DNA of 27,948 nucleotides from positions 1 to 27,948 of the forward strand of contig CAKTYE010000032.1 in assembly GCA_934631985.1 (NCBI GenBank). Direction: 5' to 3'. The notes under the pieces are model-generated. The model was not told the DNA's origin. It did no database searches and saw only the letters and a program-made list of their open reading frames with translations. Positions 8,138-15,521 of this stretch are shown piece after piece; position 1 is the stretch's first letter; every line of letters begins with the position of its first letter. The stretch comes from an uncultured Clostridia bacterium (lineage in GTDB: Bacteria > Bacillota > Clostridia > Christensenellales > Aristaeellaceae). The position numbers and the translations under genes were made by a program.

Positions 8138-8162
8138 CTTGTTAGAAGCATGCTTCAACAAG
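8138..8162. promoter_or_regulatory. 25-base near-perfect palindrome upstream of hslO
   Basis: CTTGTT (8138-8143), one extra A, GAAGCA, TGCTTC and AACAAG (8157-8162) give two 12-base arms that pair fully apart from that single A. No T-run follows on the minus strand, so it does not look like a terminator. It sits between the methyltransferase stop and the hslO leader and may be an operator or a small hairpin. No regulator can be assigned. Confidence 0.45.
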
Positions 8163-8174
8163 CGTAAAAATCAA

Positions 8175-8936
8175 TTACTCCATGCTTGCCGGATCCACAC
8201 GCCGCATCGCTGCGAAGTGCCAGCGCCGTTCACTTTCCCGCGGCGCCTCCAACCGCCCGTCTCCAAACACCATGATCCGATCAAACCCGCTTTGATACAG
8301 AAGATCGGACAGATGCTTGATGGTATGGGCCTTCTGCCGCTGCGTCTCATCAATGCGCTTGTAGCTGCCATCCTCCTGCTTGACAAAGAAGCACAGGTGC
8401 ATGTCCAGCACCCCCGTCTTGTCATTGAAGGAGTTCTGCCAGAAGTAAGTGATCTTGGGCAGATCCTCGCAGATGATCTGGTTGCCCAGCACATCCTTCA
8501 GCTTATGGGGCGTGGAAATGTCAAAGAACAGTCCGCCGCCGGGCCGAAGGGCTTTGTACGCGGCGGAGAAAAACTCCAGCACGTCCACGTCATCCAGCAG
8601 GTAATTTACGCCGTCGCAGGTCGCCAGCACCGCGTCCATGGGACGGTGCAGCCGAAGCTGCCGCATGTCCTGCTTCACAAAGGGAATCGCCATGCCAGCG
8701 CTGCGGGCCTTCTGCGCTGCACGCCACAGCATATCCTGGCTCAAATCCACGCCGGTGACGTGGAAGCCGTGCTTGAACAGGGGCAGCGTCATGTTGCCCG
8801 TGCCGCAGGCGCATTCCGCCAGCTTGCCCCCGCGAATGCCGAAGCCCGCCATCATTCTGCAATAGAAATCCGCCCAGGCCTCGTAGTTCACATCCGCCAT
8901 CAAATCGTCATAAATCTCCGCAAATCCCGTATACAT
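8175..8936 (-). CDS. SAM-dependent class I methyltransferase
   Basis: A 253-residue cytosolic protein with the Rossmann methyltransferase fold. Motif I is LAECACGTGNMT (about residues 39-50), followed by the acidic end of strand 2 (VTGVDLS, about 60-66), and a post-motif FVKQDMRQL. The region ATCDGVNYLLDD resembles methyltransferases of the Methyltransf_25/YqeM-like type. The substrate cannot be inferred. The ATG at 8936 has GAGGAA upstream; an in-frame extension upstream overlaps the SASP-like gene and is rejected. It lies 55 bases after that gene; the spacer contains a 7-bp perfect hairpin (TGCCGCA/TGCGGCA) without a T-run. Confidence 0.88.
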   Translation of the reverse strand: MYTGFAEIYDDLMADVNYEAWADFYCRMMAGFGIRGGKLAECACGTGNMTLPLFKHGFHVTGVDLSQDMLWRAAQKARSAGMAIPFVKQDMRQLRLHRPMDAVLATCDGVNYLLDDVDVLEFFSAAYKALRPGGGLFFDISTPHKLKDVLGNQIICEDLPKITYFWQNSFNDKTGVLDMHLCFFVKQEDGSYKRIDETQRQKAHTIKHLSDLLYQSGFDRIMVFGDGRLEAPRESERRWHFAAMRRVDPASME

Positions 8937-8991
8937 CCGTGTTCCTCGCGTATTTTCAGGGCCTGCCGCATTGTCTGCGGCACCTCCCCGA

Positions 8992-9159
8992 CTATTTTCG
9001 GACGCGCACCCGGCGGTGCAGCAGCCCGCCCAGCCGTCCCGTATCCTTGGCGGGCAGTCCTGCCCAGCCATGGAGCTTCAGCGCTTCGGTCAGCCCCAGC
9101 TCCTCTGCCAGGGCATACTTGCGCTTTTCCGTCTCTGTCAATCGCCATTCCGCGCTCAT
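8992..9159 (-). CDS. Probable small acid-soluble spore protein, alpha/beta type (55 aa)
   Basis: A 55-residue protein starting at the ATG at 9159 with GGAGG 9 bases upstream and ending in TAG at 8992. The middle (KRKYALAEELGL) resembles the first conserved helix of alpha/beta SASPs, and the second half (TGRLGGLLHRR) matches their G-x-x-GG-x-(x)-x-R segment. Such proteins bind and protect DNA in dormant spores and are cut by the Gpr protease at the conserved EEL/EFG region during germination. It is shorter than the usual 60-70 residues. It lies between the DUF624-like gene and the methyltransferase on the same strand. Family assignment is by motif resemblance only. Confidence 0.7.
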   Translation of the reverse strand: MSAEWRLTETEKRKYALAEELGLTEALKLHGWAGLPAKDTGRLGGLLHRRVRVRK

Positions 9160-9211
9160 GCTTCGCCACCTCCGCTGCTAGGTTGCGTTAGGAGGCGGAA
9201 AAATATCCCTT

Positions 9212-10168
9212 TTACGCTTCGGGGTGCTGCTGCTCCTGGTCTTCCTCGTCCTCACCGTCGTCGTCCGTTTCCTGGCTCAGGCCGCGGTTGACCACAGCGC
9301 CCTCGATGTGGCTGTTGATGTACTTATCAAATACCGCGTTGGTATAGCTGGCGGTGATGAAGCGGCTGAGCGCAAAGCCCAGCAGCAGGTAGTACACAAA
9401 CAGCCCCAGCATGACCCACATAACGTTGAAGAAGAACGCGCACACCAGCGCGATGATCGCAGGAACCATGTGCAGCATCCGCAGGCCGATGGTCTGCGGG
9501 AAGCGGCCCACCGCCAGCAGGAAGCCGTTGCGGAACAGCTCCTTCATTTTCAGCTTATAGCTGACCATCAGCGGATAGAAGAAGGACAGCGCCAGCACCC
9601 AAATCATGCCCAGCATCGCCGTCAGGATCTGCGGCACCACCATAAAGCCCATCTGCGCCGCCTGCGCGCCATAGAAGTTCCAGCAGACATACACGATGAT
9701 CGGCATAAAGCCGGTGATGATGGAAATGACCAGCGCCTGCTTCCAGTTATCCTTCACCGCGTCCTTAAAGTCCGACCAGATGAAGGCATGCTCGTCCCGC
9801 GCCCAGTTGCGGGTGACATAGCACACGCCCGCCGTGCAGGGGCCGGTAATGGCAATGCAGGGGATCAGCAGCACCAGGGTCGAGGAAATGATCCCCTGCA
9901 CCGAGGTGCGCCACTCCGCCAGCGCCTCCGCGCTCTGCATCGTTTCGTCCGTCAAGCCGGTCACGATGCTCATGCCGCCCATCAGCAGCACGATCATCGT
10001 GGGCAGCCACACGACCATATACATCAGGTTCAGCTGGAACAGCGCGGCAAAGCGAACGCGCAGCATCTCCCAGAAAAGCTCCCAGCGGTTCTTGGGAAGG
10101 TCTTCCTTGCGGTAATCGCCTTTACCGCTTTTGCCATAATAAAAGTTGTTCATCAGTTTCCCAAACAT
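9212..10168 (-). CDS. DUF624 (YesL-like) integral membrane protein
   Basis: A 318-residue membrane protein with about six hydrophobic spans: around residues 45-68, 90-115, 140-165, 175-205 and two between 225 and 270. The segment AFIWSDFKDAVKDNWKQAL resembles the conserved loop of DUF624/YesL proteins, which are often found beside LplB/YtcP-type sugar importers; their function is unknown. The C-terminus is acidic (DDDGEDEEDQEQQ) and probably cytoplasmic. The ATG at 10168 has GAGGAGG upstream. A good promoter lies just upstream, and the SASP-like and methyltransferase genes may be co-transcribed. Confidence 0.85.
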   Translation of the reverse strand: MFGKLMNNFYYGKSGKGDYRKEDLPKNRWELFWEMLRVRFAALFQLNLMYMVVWLPTMIVLLMGGMSIVTGLTDETMQSAEALAEWRTSVQGIISSTLVLLIPCIAITGPCTAGVCYVTRNWARDEHAFIWSDFKDAVKDNWKQALVISIITGFMPIIVYVCWNFYGAQAAQMGFMVVPQILTAMLGMIWVLALSFFYPLMVSYKLKMKELFRNGFLLAVGRFPQTIGLRMLHMVPAIIALVCAFFFNVMWVMLGLFVYYLLLGFALSRFITASYTNAVFDKYINSHIEGAVVNRGLSQETDDDGEDEEDQEQQHPEA

Positions 10169-10204
10169 AACGGCTTCCTCCTCGTTTGTGGTCGGCTATC
10201 CGAC

Positions 10205-10233
10205 ATTATAGCATAGATTGCACAAAAAGTGAA
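10205..10233 (-). promoter_or_regulatory. Promoter of the DUF624-like gene
   Basis: On the minus strand a perfect -10 TATAAT (10210-10205) lies 17 bases after TTCACT (10233-10228), which matches the -35 consensus at four of six positions. The predicted leader is about 30 bases and contains the ribosome-binding site GAGGAGG. Confidence 0.7.
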
Positions 10234-10561
10234 ATACCCTTTTGAATGAAGCAATTTCTACTTGTCCGCCCTGCCTTCGGCCCGCCGATGCGCGTCCCGC
10301 AGCGCTTTCCCATCCCTTTGCTTGTCTGGAAGGTTTGGGAAAAGGGCTTGACAGAAATCATGAACAAGGTGTAACTTTTGGTGGACGCGCCCGGTTTTTC
10401 CCCCGAAAGGCCCGAAATCCGCTTGCTGAAAAGAGGAGGCCGCCGCCTGCGGGTCGAATAACACACCGTGCAAAAGGGCGCAATGACCCACCGCCTTTGC
10501 AGCGGTCGGAAGCATGATAGGATCATTGGTCATGATAAAAGCCAGAAAGCGAGGAATCCCC
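10234..10561. other. Gene-free stretch upstream of lepB
   Basis: No convincing gene is seen on either strand. On the plus strand a perfect TTGACA (10348-10353) is followed 18 bases later by TAACTT, a weak -10, so a lepB promoter with a leader of about 180 bases is possible but not well supported. Short GC hairpins occur, for example CCGC/GCGG around 10490-10505. A 42-codon frame at 10245 has no ribosome-binding site and was not called. Confidence 0.35.
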
Positions 10562-11164
10562 ATGTCCGAAATGGAAAACGTGACCCCTGAAGCAAGCGCG
10601 GAACAAACGCCCGCGCCGAAGCTCGACAAAAACGGCAAGCCCAAGAAATCCATTCAGCGCGAAATTTTTGAGTGGATCGTGACCATCGTTGCAGCGCTGG
10701 CGATCGCCTTCGTCATCCGCACCTTCCTGTTCGAGCCTGTGCGCGTGGACGGCGGCTCCATGCTGGAAACGCTGCAAAACGGCGAGGTCATGTTCGTCAC
10801 CAAATATGATTATCTGGGCAAGGACCCCGAGCGCTTCGATGTGGTCATCTGCCACTATCCCGATCGCGGCGCCACCAACTTTGTCAAGCGCGTGGTCGGA
10901 CTGCCCGGCGACACTGTGGAGATCAAAGACGGCTACCTCTATGTGAACGGTACTAAGTATGAGGAAACGTACATTGAGCATCGTCCACTGACGGATTTCC
11001 CCGCCACCGAGGTTCCCGAGGGCTGCTACTTCGTCATGGGCGATAACCGCTCCAACTCCCACGACAGCCGCGCCTACGACGTCGGCCCCCTGACCCGCAG
11101 CCAGATCCTGGGTCATGTGCGGCAGGTCATCTTCCCCTTCAGCGCCTGGCGGGCGGTGGAGTGA
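10562..11164 (+). CDS. lepB: Type I signal peptidase
   Basis: A 200-residue membrane-anchored serine peptidase of the SipS-like short class. A charged, Pro/Lys-rich cytoplasmic N-terminus (1-35) precedes one membrane span (about 37-56). Box B carries the nucleophile S66 (GGSMLETL) and box D the general base K109 (NFVKRVVGLPGD). Box E is GDNRSNSHDSR. It cleaves signal peptides of exported proteins on the outer face of the membrane. The ATG at 10562 follows GAGGAA 5 bases away; an ATG 30 bases upstream is possible but has a poorer site. A strong terminator follows immediately. Confidence 0.95.
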   Translation: MSEMENVTPEASAEQTPAPKLDKNGKPKKSIQREIFEWIVTIVAALAIAFVIRTFLFEPVRVDGGSMLETLQNGEVMFVTKYDYLGKDPERFDVVICHYPDRGATNFVKRVVGLPGDTVEIKDGYLYVNGTKYEETYIEHRPLTDFPATEVPEGCYFVMGDNRSNSHDSRAYDVGPLTRSQILGHVRQVIFPFSAWRAVE

Positions 11165-11185
11165 TCGCAGCTTTGTGTCTTGCAG

Positions 11186-11223
11186 ACAGGGCTTCTGAAA
11201 TTTTTTCGGAAGCCCTGTTTTTT
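11186..11223 (+). terminator. Rho-independent terminator of lepB
   Basis: Bases 11186-11200 pair with 11204-11218 over 15 bp with one G-U pair and a 3-base loop, followed by five T residues. It begins 22 bases after the lepB stop codon. Confidence 0.92.
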
Positions 11224-11259
11224 CGTAATAATAAAGCAGACGGAGCATGCAGCGGGGGA

Positions 11260-11321
11260 GTTTATCCTCCACCACCCGACTTTCATTGGGCGGTCCCCCT
11301 CCTTCTGCTGAAGGAGGCAAG
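11260..11321 (-). repeat. Dispersed modular hairpin repeat, copy A
   Basis: The reverse complement of this stretch aligns with 18301-18360 and with the first part of 20669-20744. Shared parts are the CCTTCTGCNGAAGG-type hairpin, a GC-rich mid hairpin, and a tail with GGTGGNGGA. No coding capacity is apparent. Confidence 0.7.
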
Positions 11322-11344
11322 TCATGTGCCCTGATGTGGCGTAT

Positions 11345-11382
11345 GGGAGAATGCAGCTTGTGAGCATACCCCCCTGCCGCCC
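11345..11382 (-). repeat. 38-bp dispersed repeat (tail module)
   Basis: In reverse complement this is nearly identical to 20608-20646 and to 20706-20744. The shared core includes GGTATGCTCACAAGCTGCAT. A hairpin rich in CCTC/GAGG follows at 11381-11397. Confidence 0.8.
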
Positions 11383-11416
11383 TCTGCGGAGGGAGGCTTT
11401 TGGCGAACAGACATAA

Positions 11417-11462
11417 CCCCTCAGTCCCTGCGGGACAGCTCCCCTTTCAGGGGAGCCTTTTG
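11417..11462 (+). repeat. Dispersed double-hairpin repeat, copy 1
   Basis: The stretch contains two short hairpins: GTCCC/GGGAC and CTCCCC/GGGGAG, then CCTTTTGG. The same arrangement, with different stem sequences, is found at 18188-18240. Hairpins with changed but still paired stems suggest a family maintained as structure. Confidence 0.65.
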
Positions 11463-11466
11463 GTGC

Positions 11467-11875
11467 GGGGGTAGCTTTACTGCCACCATGCTGCGCAACG
11501 GTGTTTTCAGCACAAGTAACTTTTTGTGGCTTGCGCCTGTCCTAAGCGACAAGGCGTTTCGGCGGCTGTATAGGGTCAGCCGACGGAATGCCATGGAGCG
11601 GAACCGAAGGCGGCTCGGGTTGTGTCCCCCCGGGAAGGCTCCGATCCTATCGATGGCTGGGAGCCGTCCTGGGGTCCGGGGGTCAGCCTTCGTTACATGG
11701 AAATTTTGGCTGGCCCCCGGGCGGCTTTGCCTACTTTGCCCCGAGTGCAAAGTGGATCGTCCGTCCGCAGACGGACGAAATGCTCTCCAGCAACAGATTC
11801 CAGCGCGGTGGTGTGCCACCAAATCTGCATACCCCCAGCCACCACTTCCTCCCCACCTTCGCAACAAACAGTTGC
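11467..11875. other. Gene-free, hairpin-rich stretch of unknown role
   Basis: No plausible protein gene is seen; open frames on both strands have no ribosome-binding site and read through repeats. Two strong inverted repeats stand out: 11676-11688 with 11708-11720 (13 bp, one G-U, 19-base loop) and 11757-11765 with 11770-11778 (9 bp perfect, 4-base loop). A weaker stem lies around 11537-11562. It matches no RNA class that I recognise and could be a degenerate mobile element or an untranslated RNA. Confidence 0.5.
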
Positions 11876-11904
11876 TTGCCTTTCCCCCACCCCTCTGCTA
11901 TGCT
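11876..11904 (+). promoter_or_regulatory. Probable promoter of the XRE/zinc-ribbon regulator
   Basis: TTGCCT (11876-11881), a 17-base spacer and TATGCT (11899-11904) match the -35 and -10 consensus at four of six positions each. The predicted transcript begins about 26 bases before the start codon. Confidence 0.5.
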
Positions 11905-11937
11905 GTCCTCATCCCCCACAGAAAGGAGTCCTCCCCC

Positions 11938-12360
11938 ATGACCATTGGCGAAACCCTGCGTCATCTTCGCACCCAATCCGCCCTTACCCAGGACGAGCTT
12001 GCCGAAAAGCTCTTTGTGACCCGCCAGGCTGTTTCCCGCTGGGAAAACGATGAAACCGTTCCCAATGTAGAAACGCTCAAACAGCTTTCCATGCTGTACA
12101 ACGTCTCCATCAACACGCTGCTCGGCTCCCCACGCACACTGGTCTGCCAGTGCTGCGGCATGCCGCTGACCGAGGACAGCACCATCAGCCGTGAACCAGA
12201 CGGCTCCTTCAATGAGGACTACTGCACCTGGTGCTACCATGACGGCGCCTTCGCTTACCCCACGCTGGACAGTCTGGTGGACTATCTGGTCAGCCATTTC
12301 CCCATTGCCTCCCGCGAGGACTGTGCGGCAAGGCTGCGCCTGCTGAACCACTGGAAGTAA
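11938..12360 (+). CDS. XRE-family transcriptional regulator with C-terminal zinc ribbon
   Basis: A 140-residue protein. Residues 5-62 are a Cro/C1-type helix-turn-helix (ALTQDELAEKLFVTRQAVSRW is its core). Residues 68-105 are a putative zinc-ribbon domain with C70, C73, C96 and C99 in the pattern CQCCGMPL...DYCTWCYHDGAF. This combination occurs in small regulators of clostridia and bacilli; the ligand and targets are unknown. The ATG at 11938 has AAAGGAG 9 bases upstream. The frame is open upstream to 11488, but that part translates structured noncoding DNA and is not included. A terminator follows and murA converges from the other side. Confidence 0.88.
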   Translation: MTIGETLRHLRTQSALTQDELAEKLFVTRQAVSRWENDETVPNVETLKQLSMLYNVSINTLLGSPRTLVCQCCGMPLTEDSTISREPDGSFNEDYCTWCYHDGAFAYPTLDSLVDYLVSHFPIASREDCAARLRLLNHWK

Positions 12361-12383
12361 ATTTTCCCCTAAAATGCAAGAAA

Positions 12384-12412
12384 GGAGCTGTCGCCTGACA
12401 GTTCCCTTTTTT
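12384..12412 (+). terminator. Rho-independent terminator between the XRE gene and murA
   Basis: Bases 12384-12392 pair with 12397-12405 over 9 bp with one G-U, followed by six T residues at 12407-12412. On the other strand the stem is followed by CTTTCTT, so it may also stop murA transcripts. Confidence 0.82.
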
Positions 12413-12429
12413 AGATGAATACCATAGCC

Positions 12430-13695
12430 TCACCCGTTGGCCTGCGGCTCCTCGGGCAGCGTGTCAATGTCCGCACCCAGGCTTTGCAGCATGCCCGGCA
12501 AGTCCTCATAGCCCCGGGCAATGGTGCCGCCGGGATCGGACAGCAGCGTCTCCCCCTGCGCCAGCATGCCCGCCAGCATCAGGGCCGCACCGCCGCGCAG
12601 ATCAGTGCTGGTCACCGCCGCCCCTTGCAGCGGATGTCCGCCCTCCACCAGCGCAATGCGATCCTCAATACGTATCTGCGCCCCCAGCCGCGCCAGCTCC
12701 CGCGCGTGCATGAAGCGATTTTCAAAGATGGTCTCGCAGAACACCGACGCGCCCCGGCTGCACAGGGCCAGCGCCATCATGGGCGCCTGCATGTCCGTCG
12801 GAAAGCCAGGATAGGCCAGCGTCCGCACCTGAATGGGTTCCCGGGCGCGGCCCATCATGCGAAGCCCCGCCTGGCTTTCGCGAAAATCCACCCCCGCTTC
12901 CCGCAGCTTGTACAGCACCGCCCGCATATGTTCCGGGCGAACGCCGCGCAAAAACACGCTGCCCTGCGTCATGCCCGCTGCGCAGCAAAGCGTCCCCGCT
13001 TCAATGCGATCCGGGATCGGGCGATAGGTGCAGCCGTGCAACTCCCGCACCCCTTCGATCAGCAGCGTTCCTGTGCCGCTTCCGCGTATCTTTGCTCCCA
13101 TGCGCATCAGCAGCCCACATAGATCAACGATTTCCGGTTCCTTGGCAGCATTCTCAACACGGGTGCTGCCCTCTGCCAGCACCGCCGCCAGCAAAATGTT
13201 CTCCGTTGCCCCTACGCTGGGGAAGTCCAGATAAACGCTGCCGCCGTGCAGCTTGCCCTGCAGCGTCACCGAACCCGGGGTCAGCGTTGCTTCCGCGCCC
13301 AGGGCCTGCATGCCCTTCAGGTGCAAATCGATGGGCCGCTGACCAATGGCGCATCCGCCCGGCAGCGCCACCCGTGCATAACCCGTCCGTGCCAGCAACG
13401 GCCCCATCACCAGCACGGACGCGCGCATGCGGCTAAGCAGGTCCTCCTCCATGGGCGACATGGGGTCAGGTGCACACAGGGTGCAGGTATCCCCATCCCA
13501 GCCCACCTCCGCGCCGCAGTCTGACAGGATCGCGCACAGCACGTCCACATCCGTCAAGTGCGGCACGCCCTCAATGCACAGCGGCTCCCGGGTCAGCAGG
13601 CCTGCACAAAGGATCGGCAGCACCGCGTTTTTCGCCGTATGCACTGCCACCTCGCCCCGCAGCCGCTCCGTATGACGTATCCGATAAACAGCCAT
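12430..13695 (-). CDS. murA: UDP-N-acetylglucosamine 1-carboxyvinyltransferase
   Basis: A 421-residue cytosolic EPSP-synthase-fold enzyme that transfers enolpyruvate from PEP to UDP-GlcNAc, the first committed step of peptidoglycan synthesis. The substrate-binding K22-N23 pair (TAKNAVLPI) is present. The catalytic, fosfomycin-target cysteine falls at C115 in PGGCAIGQRPIDLH, the same number as in Escherichia coli. Later family stretches include YPGFPTDMQAPMMAL, FENRFMHARELARLGA and DLRGGAALMLAG. The ATG at 13695 has AGGAGGT upstream; a 24-residue longer start has no support. Clostridia often have two MurA paralogues, and which one this is cannot be decided. It follows the two GNAT genes on the same strand with a 94-base gap. 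Confidence 0.96.
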   Translation of the reverse strand: MAVYRIRHTERLRGEVAVHTAKNAVLPILCAGLLTREPLCIEGVPHLTDVDVLCAILSDCGAEVGWDGDTCTLCAPDPMSPMEEDLLSRMRASVLVMGPLLARTGYARVALPGGCAIGQRPIDLHLKGMQALGAEATLTPGSVTLQGKLHGGSVYLDFPSVGATENILLAAVLAEGSTRVENAAKEPEIVDLCGLLMRMGAKIRGSGTGTLLIEGVRELHGCTYRPIPDRIEAGTLCCAAGMTQGSVFLRGVRPEHMRAVLYKLREAGVDFRESQAGLRMMGRAREPIQVRTLAYPGFPTDMQAPMMALALCSRGASVFCETIFENRFMHARELARLGAQIRIEDRIALVEGGHPLQGAAVTSTDLRGGAALMLAGMLAQGETLLSDPGGTIARGYEDLPGMLQSLGADIDTLPEEPQANG

Positions 13696-13789
13696 CCCGC
13701 ACCTCCTGCGCTCAGTATGCACGAAAGATGCAGGGAATATACGGGAAACCCGGCGGAAAGGAAGCAATCAGCCGCATTTCGCAGCTTCA

Positions 13790-14272
13790 TCACAATTTCT
13801 TCAGGTAAAAATGATCCATGGTGCTGTGGAGAACCGTCGCCGGCCTTTCAATCTCATGAAAGCCTAATTTCTCATAAAGCTTCATGGCGGCCTTGAGATT
13901 GCTGTGTGTTTCCAAATACAGCTGCTGATAGCCGACTGCCTTGGCCCATGCCTCCGCTGTCTGCATCAGCTCCCTGCCATAGCCCTTGCCCTTTGTAGCG
14001 TCATCCAAATAAAGCTTCTGAATTTCCGCGCAGTCAGAGAATCCCGTAAATGCCGCCACGCCAACGCCACCCACCACTTGATCTTCTTCGTCCAGCGCCA
14101 CAAAGTACACGCGCTTTTCCGTATCCGCCTGGTAATAGGCGCTCATATGATCGAGCTGCGGGTCATAATATGCCGTTCCCGGAATATTCAAATACAGCTT
14201 TTCCAAATTCTTCCGAATGATGCTTGCAACTGCCGCATCGTCCTCTGCTTCGATTTTTCTGTATTTCAACAT
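13790..14272 (-). CDS. GNAT-family N-acetyltransferase
   Basis: A 160-residue GNAT enzyme. Acetyl-CoA-binding motif A is visible at LYLDDATKGKGYGRELM (about residues 88-104), followed by motif B around YLETHSNLKAAMKLYEKLGF (about 119-138). The acceptor is unknown. The ATG at 14272 has GGAGG 7 bases upstream, and only two bases separate it from the upstream GNAT gene's stop codon, so the two are co-translated. Confidence 0.9.
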   Translation of the reverse strand: MLKYRKIEAEDDAAVASIIRKNLEKLYLNIPGTAYYDPQLDHMSAYYQADTEKRVYFVALDEEDQVVGGVGVAAFTGFSDCAEIQKLYLDDATKGKGYGRELMQTAEAWAKAVGYQQLYLETHSNLKAAMKLYEKLGFHEIERPATVLHSTMDHFYLKKL

Positions 14273-14274
14273 CT

Positions 14275-14790
14275 TTAAGCCTCCTGTACGATGCTGTTTG
14301 TTATACGCATTTCCACGACCATCCAGTCACCCTCCTGCACCAAGCCTGTTTCAAGGAATCCGACCTTACGGTAGCACTGACGCGCCGCTTCATTGCCTTC
14401 CACAACACCAATCGTTACCACCTCAGCCTGCAAAAGCTCAAAAGCATAGCGCAGCCCCAGCCGAAGCATTTGCTGCCCATAGCCCTTCCCCCGAAGCGTA
14501 TCGTCCACAATCACCCAGCCAAAGCGCATCTGCCGATGGTCGCCGCCCGTGTATCGCATAATCAAATGACCCACCACACGTTCATCTTCATTCACAGCGA
14601 CCCAGGGATAAAAATTGTCCGGCTCAGCGCAGTCTCCATTGTCTCCGATATACTTGTTGTCGATGCTTGCCGGGGTGATCGAATAGCTGCCAAACCGCTC
14701 GCCGCCCCAATTGCAAAAGACGGTTTCATTCTTGATCCACGCCGCAATGGTTTCCGCATCGCAGCTTTTGTAGGGTCTTAACCTCAGCAT
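14275..14790 (-). CDS. GNAT-family N-acetyltransferase (RimJ/RimL-like)
   Basis: A 171-residue GNAT protein of the Acetyltransf_3 type. The acetyl-CoA loop is RGKGYGQQMLRLGLRYAF and the C-terminal motif is GNEAARQCYRKVGF. RimJ-like members acetylate protein N-termini or small molecules; the substrate is unknown here. The ATG at 14790 follows AAGGAAG by about 8 bases; a 20-residue longer start has no good site. It forms a two-gene unit with the downstream GNAT gene. Confidence 0.88.
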   Translation of the reverse strand: MLRLRPYKSCDAETIAAWIKNETVFCNWGGERFGSYSITPASIDNKYIGDNGDCAEPDNFYPWVAVNEDERVVGHLIMRYTGGDHRQMRFGWVIVDDTLRGKGYGQQMLRLGLRYAFELLQAEVVTIGVVEGNEAARQCYRKVGFLETGLVQEGDWMVVEMRITNSIVQEA

Positions 14791-14857
14791 GTGCAGGCTT
14801 CCTTCTTCAAAGCAAGCGGAATGTATCGGCCTTATGGCAGCACCCTCCATGGTTCTC

Positions 14858-14898
14858 TACAAGAACAGCCGCAGCAGTATCAAAGCTGCTGCGGCTGT
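14858..14898 (-). terminator. Terminator-like hairpin after the nitroreductase gene
   Basis: A perfect 13-bp inverted repeat (14865-14877 with 14886-14898, 8-base loop) lies 32 bases after the nitroreductase stop. On the minus strand it is followed by only a short T-rich stretch (TCTTGT), so termination may be incomplete. Confidence 0.6.
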
Positions 14899-14930
14899 CA
14901 ACGGGTTCATGCACGGATGGCAGCGCCCTT

Positions 14931-15425
14931 TTACTCCACATAGTGAATACGGCTTTCCTCAAACCGATCCTGCTGCGCACGGCTTTCCGCCGGGTAGCCC
15001 ACGGGGAACAGCGCAAAGGCATGCAACCCTGCGGGCATGTGCAGCAGTTCCTCCACATGCTTCATACGATCCTCCAGCGGCGCGATGCCGATCCACACGC
15101 CGCCCAGGCCCAGAGAATCCGCTTCCAGCCACAGGTTTTCCAAGGCGATGCTCAGGTCGATCTGCCCAAACATGGGCGCACGAACATCCTCGCGATACGC
15201 CGGGACGATGACCACAGGCGCGCCTGCGGCACAGCCGGCAAAGCGCGTCGCCTTGGACAGTGCATTGATCATTTCCTTGTTTGTCACCACATAAAACTCC
15301 CAGGGCTGCTGATTGGTGGCTGAGGGAGCCGCCATGGCAGCACGTAACAGCTGGGTGATCTTTTCTTTTTCCACGGGCTTGTCCTGATATTTCCGCACAC
15401 TAATGCGGTGAAAGATCTCGTTCAT
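14931..15425 (-). CDS. Nitroreductase-family flavoprotein
   Basis: A 164-residue FMN-dependent oxidoreductase of the short nitroreductase type. The FMN-binding start RISVRKYQDKPVEKEKI and the AAMAAPSATNQQPWEFYVV segment are typical, as is GLGGVWIGIAP (about residues 104-114). These enzymes reduce nitro compounds, quinones or flavins with NAD(P)H; the physiological substrate is unknown. The ATG at 15425 has AAAGGAG 9 bases upstream. It has its own strong promoter between it and clpC. Confidence 0.92.
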   Translation of the reverse strand: MNEIFHRISVRKYQDKPVEKEKITQLLRAAMAAPSATNQQPWEFYVVTNKEMINALSKATRFAGCAAGAPVVIVPAYREDVRAPMFGQIDLSIALENLWLEADSLGLGGVWIGIAPLEDRMKHVEELLHMPAGLHAFALFPVGYPAESRAQQDRFEESRIHYVE

Positions 15426-15463
15426 AATGCGTATCTCCTTTCCTTAGCGCAGGATGCACTGTA

Positions 15464-15493
15464 AATATAGCATACGCTTTCCGCGCATGTCAA
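15464..15493 (-). promoter_or_regulatory. Promoter of the nitroreductase gene
   Basis: On the minus strand a perfect -35 TTGACA (15493-15488), an 18-base spacer and -10 TATATT (15469-15464) precede the gene. A TG dinucleotide two bases before the -10 strengthens it. Confidence 0.8.
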
Positions 15494-15521
15494 ATGCAGT
15501 TCATGACGCGCAGACTGTATT

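Noticed and set aside
10245..10373. A 42-codon plus-strand frame upstream of lepB
   Set aside because: There is no Shine-Dalgarno sequence, no recognisable motif, and the end overlaps the only good -35 hexamer.
11421..11867. A 148-codon minus-strand frame in the repeat region
   Set aside because: It translates dispersed repeats and hairpins. The protein is very basic and matches nothing, and there is no ribosome-binding site.
11467..11875. tmRNA, RNase P RNA, 6S RNA or SRP RNA
   Set aside because: None of the invariant cores of these RNAs that I know (such as a tRNA-like 3' end or the SRP GGAA loop helix) could be found here.
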